From Tetragonia tetragonoides (lineage: Eukaryota > Streptophyta > Magnoliopsida > Caryophyllales > Aizoaceae): a stretch of 64,000 bases of DNA. Below the pieces are notes generated by a model, which saw nothing but the letters and a program-made list of their open reading frames with translations, made no database searches and was not told where the DNA came from. The stretch is from positions 47,100,807 to 47,164,806 of the forward strand of contig CM076139.1 in NCBI GenBank assembly GCA_038025085.1, in the 5' to 3' direction. Every line of letters begins with the position of its first letter. Position 1 is the stretch's first letter. The position numbers and the translations under genes are program-made. Of the stretch, positions 57,728 to 64,000 are shown piece by piece.

Positions 57728-60474
57728 ATGTCTTCCGGCGACCAAGAAGTGCCGTCGACGGTGGCCGAGGTAAATTTTTTTGGCCGCATTTTTTGAACGG
57801 GCGTCCGTGATTTACGACCCGTCCATGGAACAGGCGTCTGAAATTTCCGCCTGGACCATGGATGGGCGGAGATCGTGGACGCCGATGCCATGGATGGGCG
57901 TAAATCACGGACGCCACACCATGGATCAGGCGTCTGTTATTTACGCCCATCCATGGCATCGGCGTCCGTGATTTCCGTCCATCCATGGTCCAGGCGGAAA
58001 TTTCAGACGCCTGTCCCTTAGTTCAGTCGGTTTTGATAGATGTTTGAATTTAAGATTAAGCTAACATTGTTTTCGTTAGGTTCCTTTGGAGCGGTTCGGT
58101 GGTGATGGTGTTGATTACAGTACGCATTTCGTCACTGATGAGTTATTTGATAGTGATAGAGATGCAATTAATTGGGCAAAACAAATTGCCCTTACTATCG
58201 GGTTTGAGTTGATAATTTCGTCACACAAGAACAATGGAAGCGTAAAATTGTTAAGATGCAATCGAGGTGAACGCTACAGAGGGGAATTAAGAGACTTAGA
58301 TACTGCTGCTCGGAAGAATACGAAAACAAAGGCTTGTAAATGTACGTTCCAGTTAAGAGCTGAGCAAGTGTATGGGTCCAGTAGTTGGATGATTGTCACA
58401 TTGCCTGGGATTAGGGGTACGCACAACAACTACTTTGCTGTGTTTCCTGAGGGATATCGTCAGATGAGTGGTCTTAGTCCTGGGTCAAAGCAACTCGTTC
58501 GTGACATGACTTCGGCACAAACAAAGCCATGTGCTATCTTGGCCGCTATTAAGGAAAAATTTCCCGACGACAATGCAACTAGACGGCATGTGTACAACTA
58601 CAGAGATCGTATAAGGAAACTTGATTTTGAAGAGAGAGATGTCATTGGTCAGTTTCATCATTTAGCTGTGGAGAATAAGTACGTACATTGGACAAGAGCC
58701 GACCCAGCTACTAATGAGGTAACTCACGTGTTCATGGCACACCCTACATCAATTCAGTTACTTCGGTCTTTTCCTTGGTTGATTGGCTTAGATTCCACGT
58801 ACAAAACAAACAAGTATAAGATGCCGTTTCTTGAGATAGTGGGGATGACTCCAACCAATAAGAACTTCCTCATAGCTTATGCCATTATGAAGGATGAGAC
58901 TCAGGCAAGCTATGCGTGGGTCTTAGATAAGTTGAGGATGCTTATTGAAAATGATGTACACCCAACAGCAATTTTGACCGATCGTGAGCTAGGGTTGATG
59001 ACACCTATTAGAGAGATATTTCCCGACAGTGCCCATTTGCTCTGTACATGGCACATTAACAAAGTCGTTGAAGACAAAGTGTACAGACTTTGTGGAAAAG
59101 ATAAGCTCGGCGCGCAGAGGTTCAAGAACGGGAAGTGGAAATATATCATGGAAGCTTCCACAGAAGCTGAGTACGATAGAGCAGTGCGTATGATGAAGGA
59201 TACTTGGAGGAATTACCCTCACGTGATATCCTATGTAGAGGAGACCTGGCTGAGATACAAAGAGATGTTTGTGGCTGCGTGGACGAATAAGGTGCTACAC
59301 CTTGGCAACACTACGACTTGCAGGGTGGAGAGTGCACATGCCGCGCTAAAACAGTGGTTGAACTCCTCAACTGGAGCTTTGGACAATGTTTGGAACAAGG
59401 TCAACAAGTCAATCGAGTCACAACTAACTGAGATCAAGTACACACTTGAAGAGTGCAGAAGACAAAGAGGTGTGATGTACTCGGGTTTCCCATTCAACTA
59501 TCTGATCGGGTATGTTTCCCATTACTGCTTAGAAATATTATCGGATGAGCTGAAGAGGATGAGAGAATTGAGTCACCAAGTATTTGATCGTTGCGGTTGT
59601 GTATTGAGATCCACTCATCAGATCCCGTGTGCGTGTGAGTTGAAAACGGCCACGGATACGGGCACGCCAATTAGCTTGAATAGTGTCCACAAATTTTGGC
59701 GAACACTCGTTATTAGTGATGCAGTGGAGATAGATACGCTTGACATGACTGAGCATCCATCTGAGGACCATCGGTACTTTCACTCTCTCGTCCACGAGGT
59801 TAACTCAAGCGACCGGGCAGTTGTGCGCAACATATCTGTCCTTATCAATGAGCAGCTTCATCCTGATGAAGCGAGTTACGTCGAGCCGGAAGCGAACACG
59901 ACAGTCAGAGGTCGACCGAGAGGGAGTTCCTCTACCAGACGTGATCCTAGTTCATGGGAGTACTCCCAGAGGGGTCGTGGTCGCCCTAGGTCATCCAGTT
60001 CGAGCCGCGGGCGTGGTCGTAGCTCATCCTCATCGAGTAACGTCGTGCGGAGTACTGGTATGAAAACCCATAATTTATTAACATGTACATAATGTTGTTA
60101 ATTACTTTTTGATAAGTACTATTAATGACTTTCTATTATATTGTCTTGCAGCTGGACACGGAATAGATATCACTGAATTCTATCATGTTAACAAAATTCC
60201 GGGAATCATCATACCTTTCATTGAAGGATATCTCGATGTGCTTGGGGATGGTAATTGCGGTTTTCGTGTCATTGCGGACTACGTTTTCGGAGACCAAGAG
60301 CAATGGCGATTGACGAGAGTTTGCATTGCAAACGAACTCTTAGCTAACCGAGCATTGTACGAAAACATATACGTTGACGGGGTCGACGCTGGTTACCGCC
60401 GTATTATGTGGGACGGAGGTGCGTGTCACGATGATCACTGGATGATAGTACTTTGCATGTTATATTTTGCGTGA
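57728..60474 (+). CDS. MULE transposase with C-terminal OTU-like region
   Basis: Three exons, 57728-57769, 58080-60057 and 60152-60474, with GT-AG introns and matching phase, encode 780 residues. It starts MSSGDQEVPSTVAEVPLERF. An N-terminal FAR1/WRKY-GCM1-type zinc region follows (LLRCNRGERY, KACKCTFQLR). The MULE DDE domain has D in IGLDSTYKTN (about 252), D in AILTDRELGL (about 315) and E in CRVESAHAALKQW (about 431). A SWIM-like CGCVLRSTHQIPCACEL motif, an RGRPR/Ser-rich linker, and an OTU start (DVLGDGNCGFRVIADYVFG, with the D and C of the protease box) complete it. The transposase cuts and moves the element in the nucleus. Plant MULE proteins with C-terminal OTU domains are known. The OTU part stops after DDHWM, without a clear catalytic His, so deubiquitinase activity is doubtful. 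The first in-frame ATG needs the small exon 1. Confidence 0.85.
57831..58013. repeat. 183 bp palindrome in the first intron of the transposase gene
   Basis: Near-perfect inverted repeat from CAGGCGTCTGAAATTTCCGC to its complement ending CAGACGCCTG, centred on CCATGG at 57919-57924. Both arms also contain CCATGGATGG and GGCGTC/GACGCC submotifs; a weaker outer pairing starts at 57798. Confidence 0.9.
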
Positions 60475-60720
60475 TTGTTATATTTTTCTACTTATATCAT
60501 TGTCACATTTTTGTGTGATTGTTATATTTTGCATGTTATATTTTTTCGTGATTATTGGAGGTAAATAAAACAACAAATTACAATAAAACAAAAAAGGTAA
60601 ATAAGAAACAACAAATTACAATAACACAAATAACAATAACAATGAAACTCCAACATAAAAATATAACAAATTCGTCTAGGGTCATATAAGTAATACATCA
60701 TTTGGTAGCCCACCAATCTC
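60475..60720. other. AT-rich spacer between the convergent MULE genes
   Basis: Tandem variants of GTGATTGTTATATTTT and TTTGCATGTTATATTTT (60455-60560), then A-rich DNA. It probably supplies 3' ends for both genes. No gene. Confidence 0.5.
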
Positions 60721-61180
60721 TCATATACTCCTCCATAACCGATCGAGAACCTTCCGCTTGCTCCGGAGGAAGCAAAAAGTAATGAAAGACTCAAATGCGA
60801 CGGCTAGACGATTCACCCACTGCAAAAAAGTAACAATGAGTGTGAGTTCAGAGATATGTAATACGTAAAAAAATATATATTTTTAGTTAATCACTTACAT
60901 AATCGCTGTTGGATCGTGGAGGAATCACAGATCCAGGTACTGCATCTTCAGGTGGTGTCAGCAGAGGGTGGGAGTGACGGTAGTACCACTCGAGGTAGTC
61001 ATCCGTACATGCTGTGGGATCTGACGTGGATGCCTGAAACCCATGGAGACCAAGAATGTAACCTCCCGGGAACATACGCCAGGAATCAGATGATACTCGT
61101 ACGGGGTAGACAACCTTGTACAAACGACTGCTCCATGACCTGATCGCTCTCTCTGGCCTAGTGATCGGGAAAGGGATACT

Positions 61181-61183
61181 CTA
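61181..61183 (-). other. In-frame TAG in the PMD gene
   Basis: Codon 45 of exon 3; the frame is open on both sides and downstream sequence remains PMD-like, so this is a recent nonsense change. Confidence 0.75.
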
Positions 61184-62689
61184 TACGTACCCGATTTGTC
61201 GTAAACAACGACCAGGCATGTACGGTTCGATAATATCCCGATACCGTAGCCACCCCATGAATACAGTCCTCGGTACAGATGCAACCGGGTCAGAACCGTA
61301 CAGCAGCCACACCACCTACGTAGAAATGTTCAAGTTACGGTGAAGTAAAAAAAACATAGCAAACGACGAAATAAATCAAGAACACCGATAACTACATGAC
61401 GTACCTTTGACGCTCGCAGCTGATCCAAGCGTCTACGTAAGGAGTGCAGTCGAACCACGTCCTTGCCCTCAGCCTGGGCACTCCATACGCACGCACGGGG
61501 AGCCTCGCCGTCCCCGACAACCATCCGCTCCCGATGAGGTCGGAAGCAGGGAAAGTACTCGTATATCCATGCCTGGAGGAGAGTTAGGCATCCGCAGATG
61601 CCCTGAGAATCCCCCCGACTAGCTATACCGAGCTGACGATATAGGAAGGCGAGGGCAGCAGATCCCCAAGAGAACTGATGCGCCGTTCCGACACCGTCCC
61701 TCACCTCCATCACGCAGGAGGGTCTAATACGGTTACCACTCTTGTCGACAAACAAGGTGGATCCAATAAGTAACCACATCCAACCTACCGCCTGAATGTC
61801 CTCCATTCGGTCCTCCTCTCGGCAAAGTTCAAAAACCGACTCCGTGAGGACCCCACCGCCCTGCCAGTGGCTATGCATCAGTTCATCTAGGGTGACCCCG
61901 AGAACCTCCATGGCCGTCGCCTGCAGCTGCCCATCCCGTCCGTCACTGGAAACGAGCTGTCCCTCTACAGGAATCCGAAGAATATGCCATACATCGTGCA
62001 ACATGATGGTCATCTCTCCGAACGGCATGTGGAACGAGTTCGTATCCGGCTGCCACCTTTCAACGAATGCAGATATCAGGGGGAAGTCGATATGTCTGAA
62101 CATAATGTCTGTCAGGTGTGATAACCCAGTCCCCTCGATCTGCGCCCTCACCTCGGCCGACATCTCCGCTCGCCACTCACTCAGCCGCTGACAGACACTG
62201 AATCGGTTCTGACACTTCAACAGACCCCTCGTCTCTTCCCCCCTCCATATACGAGACGCTACGTGGCCTAGGAAGCTCGGTATGATGCTATCATCCGCCG
62301 GTCCACCGGCCACTTTCCCTGTAACAAGCCACGTACCGTCGTCCTCCGCTCTAGATCGTTTGCTACTACTGGACGACCCAGTACTAACAAACTTACCGCC
62401 TCTGCCCTTCACCACGCGCCAATCTGAGGATGATTCGACGCCAATCTGATCCTCTTCCATGGAATGATCCCCGGAGTAGAACTCGTTAGATCCGTAATCG
62501 TGTTGCTCAGCCTCATATAAGTGACGGCCAGTCATCTCCCTCATCCGAACTGCCTCTCTCTGTCTCCGTACAGAGGCATCAATCCCGCGCGTCCTCGTGT
62601 GACGCGGTCCTGAACCAGCTAGTTCACTGACTAACCTCGGCATCGATTTACCGGCTCCTCCTCTCCTCTATCATTTCACATTTTTAATT

Positions 62690-62900
62690 AAACAATAATC
62701 AGTAATAAACAATTAAAATAATAATTGACAACTAATAATAATTGTAATAACAAATAATAATAACAATAATAATATTAATAATAATAACAATAAATAATAA
62801 TAATAATAACAATAATAATAACAACAATAACAATAACAATAACAATAACAATAATAATAATAATAACACTAATATTAATAATAATAATAATAAACATTTT
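62690..62900. repeat. (AAT/AAC)n compound microsatellite
   Basis: Over 200 bp of AATAAT and AACAAT units in the proposed PMD intron 1, ending in a T12 run. Confidence 0.9.
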
Positions 62901-62913
62901 TTTTTTTTTTGTC

Positions 62914-63070
62914 TCGGGCGTCTGCTACAGACGCCACACCCATGGGTGCGGCGTCTGCAAATGGCGCCTCTACCATGGGTGGGCGTCTGCCGATCTCGCC
63001 TACCCTATGTGCGAGGCGTCTGCCGATCTCGCCTACCCCATGGGGCAGGCGGAAAGGGCAGACGCCCGAC
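62914..63070. repeat. Palindromic GGCGTC/CCATGG repeat in PMD intron 1
   Basis: CGGGCGTCTGC at the left and GCAGACGCCCG at the right enclose CCCATGGG, CCATGGGTGGGCGTCTGCC, and two copies of GGCGTCTGCCGATCTCGCC. The motif vocabulary matches the palindrome at 57831-58013. Confidence 0.85.
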
Positions 63071-63369
63071 TCTTCGAACTCGAAAAAAAAATTCGAAAAC
63101 TTACCACCCCGCCGCGATGCTCGCCGCCTCCGTCCCCGTCGCCGCCTCTGCCGCTGCCGCTAGCCCCTGACATTTCCGTTGTGATGGTGTGGTGGTGGTT
63201 TTGCCGTGAGTGGTGGTGGTGGTGCGTGAGGAGAGTGAGGAAGAGAGTGAGGAGTGAGTGCCGTGAGTGGTGGTGGTGGTGCCGTGAGTAGTGGTGGTGG
63301 TGCGTGAGGAGAGTGAGGAAGAGAGGTGGTGGTGAGGAGAGTGAGGAAGAGAGTGAGGAGTGAGTGAGA

Positions 63370-63436
63370 GTGAAGGGTAAATTTGTATTTTCCAAGGGCG
63401 GTGGTGAGTAATTTTGGGCGGTAAATAGCAATTCAC
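63370..63436 (-). repeat. MULE right terminal inverted repeat
   Basis: Complement of the left end through GGGCGGTGGTGAGTAATTTT and GGTAAATAGCA; flanked by A9 at 63437-63445. Confidence 0.8.
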
Positions 63437-63445
63437 AAAAAAAAA

Positions 63446-63509
63446 CCCAGAAAAACCCACTGCCTAGCCTCCCTTTGGTCCCAGGTTTGTAAAAAGGCTG
63501 TTTGGTTGG
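63446..63509. other. Probable displaced CYP22 upstream flank
   Basis: If the A9 runs are the target duplication, this was contiguous with 57545 before the MULE inserted and would be part of the original CYP22 promoter. Confidence 0.4.
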
Positions 63510-63518
63510 GTTAATCCG

Positions 63519-63733
63519 TAGACCTGTAAAACGGGTCGACCCAGCAGGTTACGGGTCGGGTCATTTAGGATTCGGATCGGGTCGGTTACGGGTTGGTTTT
63601 TGGGTCGAATCCAATTTTTAGTTCATTTTACCGGGTTGTAAACGGGTTCGGGTCGAGAATGTTTTTTCAGGACCCTAAAAAACGGGTCGGGTCGGGTCGG
63701 ATTTCCGGGACGGGTCAGCTTTTTGCAGCTCTA
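63519..63733. mobile_element. hAT-like MITE made of CGGGTCGGGT words
   Basis: Begins TAGACCTGTA and ends TGCAGCTCTA (inverted with few mismatches; YARNG rule). The right flank GTTAATCG (63734-63741) matches the left flank GTTAATCCG (63510-63518) apart from one extra C, giving an 8 bp target duplication. Interior: CGGGTC, GGGTTCGGGTCG and similar words. Confidence 0.7.
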
Positions 63734-63741
63734 GTTAATCG

Positions 63742-63837
63742 TTATTACTACACCAACTACAATAATTATTTTATTTTATTTTGGTGAGAAGTACTGTTTT
63801 GTTTTTAAAACTACTACTGCAACCTAAAACGCTAAAT
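63742..63837. other. Short AT-rich spacer
   Basis: No feature seen. Confidence 0.5.
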
Positions 63838-64000
63838 TAGAGTTGTTCATGGTCAGGATGACCTATCGGACCGTCCTATTGATCCTTAGAAAGGTCGAAC
63901 GGGCTGAGGCAGAGTGGTACACCTGGATAATGGGCCACCATGTTTTTCGCAAAATTTGGCTAAATTGGTACTGGGATAGTGAGGGAATATTGTTGTGCAT
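63838..64000. mobile_element. Start of a third hAT-like word-repeat element, runs off the window
   Basis: TAGAGTTGTTCATGGTCAGG is almost the same terminus as TAGAGCTGTTCATGTTCCGG at 27448. The other end is outside the window. Confidence 0.5.

Larger units (their letters stand above)
60721..63173 (-). pseudogene. Plant mobile domain (PMD, MAIN/MAIL-like) gene of the MULE, one in-frame stop
   Basis: Four exons on the minus strand, 63173-63105, 62667-61405, 61315-60899 and 60819-60721, all in phase, give 615 codons. It starts MSGASGSGRGGDGDGGGEHR. A Lys/Ser-rich region (WRVVKGRGGKFVSTG) precedes the PMD core: GTGLSHLTDIMFRHIDFPLI, SAFVERWQPDTNSFHMPFGE, MTIMLHDVWHILRIPVEG, AVGWMWLLIGSTLFVDKSG, SWGSAALAFLYRQLG, LLQAWIYEYFPCFRP; exon 3 continues VVWLLYGSDPVASVPR and MFPGGYILGLHGFQ. 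A TAG at 61183-61181 lies where family members often have Gln in this GYVQ-type stretch, so the protein is cut at about residue 488. Host PMD proteins (MAIN, MAIL1) act in nuclear silencing and genome stability; PMD genes also occur in transposons. Its role in the element is unknown. Confidence 0.8.
57555..63436. mobile_element. Autonomous-type Mutator-like element with transposase-OTU and PMD genes
   Basis: 5.88 kb bounded by inverted repeats. The left end has ACCGCTATAAATTACTCACC then ACCGCCCTTG. The reverse complement of the right end has ACCGCCCAAAATTACTCACC then ACCGCCCTTG. Similarity runs on into CT-rich leader sequence on both sides, over 60-100 bp. It contains two convergent genes, each with its first exon near its own end, and GGCGTC/CCATGG palindromic DNA in each first intron. 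It inserted upstream of CYP22, whose original promoter probably continues at 63446. Structurally it is a complete MULE, but one gene carries a stop codon and the OTU region looks shortened. Confidence 0.85.

Noticed and set aside
60887..61284. Separate small genes in PMD exon 3
   Set aside because: They are parts or shadows of the spliced PMD gene interrupted by the TAG.
63033..63460. Long Ser/His/Thr-rich minus-strand frames at the right MULE end
   Set aside because: Mostly terminal repeat and leader sequence; only the 23 codons from 63173 to 63105 are used in the PMD gene model.

Overview
This is a stretch of a plant nuclear genome, most likely a eudicot. The evidence is AT-rich intergenic DNA, GT-AG introns, plant-type genes (DC1, MED31, a CYP22-type cyclophilin, a complex I LYR subunit) and a dense load of plant transposons (CACTA, Mutator, hAT, PIF/Harbinger-like, Stowaway, Helitron, RTE and L1 LINEs, SINEs, Copia-like LTR pieces). 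I cannot name the species from sequence alone.

Layout. 0.17-6.04 kb: a decayed CACTA transposon, with promoter, 5' UTR intron carrying a Stowaway MITE, broken TNP2 gene, and the start of a second gene cut off at 6038. 6.04-24.6 kb: a tandem segmental duplication built around three minus-strand DC1 (Cys/His-rich C1) genes at 8.5, 13.0 and 21.2 kb. The units have been reworked by deletion, an L1 relic (18.7-20.5 kb), small retroposon insertions and word-repeat elements. One duplication junction (about 17.83 kb) fuses MED31 intron 4 sequence to DC1 downstream sequence. 23.76-27.05 kb: an apparently intact six-coding-exon MED31 gene (minus). 27.4-38.2 kb: a gene-free transposon nest with Helitron-type termini on the minus strand, a Pack-MULE-like element, a SINE and MITEs. 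38.64-42.01 kb: a two-exon NDUFA6/B14-type complex I gene (minus). 43.35-57.49 kb: a seven-exon CYP22-type cyclophilin gene (minus). Its 8.2 kb intron 5 holds an inverted pair of LTR/PBS fragments, itself split by a full-length RTE-type LINE with an intact 987-residue ORF. 57.56-63.44 kb: a 5.9 kb Mutator-like transposon inserted 61 bp upstream of the cyclophilin start codon. 63.5-64.0 kb: hAT-like word-repeat elements.

The most interesting object is the 57.56-63.44 kb Mutator-like element. It carries two convergent genes: a MULE transposase spliced to a C-terminal OTU-protease-like region, and a plant mobile domain (PMD, MAIN/MAIL-like) gene with one in-frame stop. Both genes begin with a short first exon close to their terminal inverted repeat. 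Both then have a first intron filled with GGCGTC/CCATGG palindromic sequence, on the left a 183 bp palindrome centred on CCATGG. This mirror layout suggests that the subterminal palindromes are functional parts of the transposon.

A second notable class is a set of 215-239 bp hAT-like elements with TAGAGCTGTT-type ends and 8 bp target duplications whose interiors are different degenerate five-base words. All exon structures here were inferred by eye from splice signals, reading frame and family similarity.
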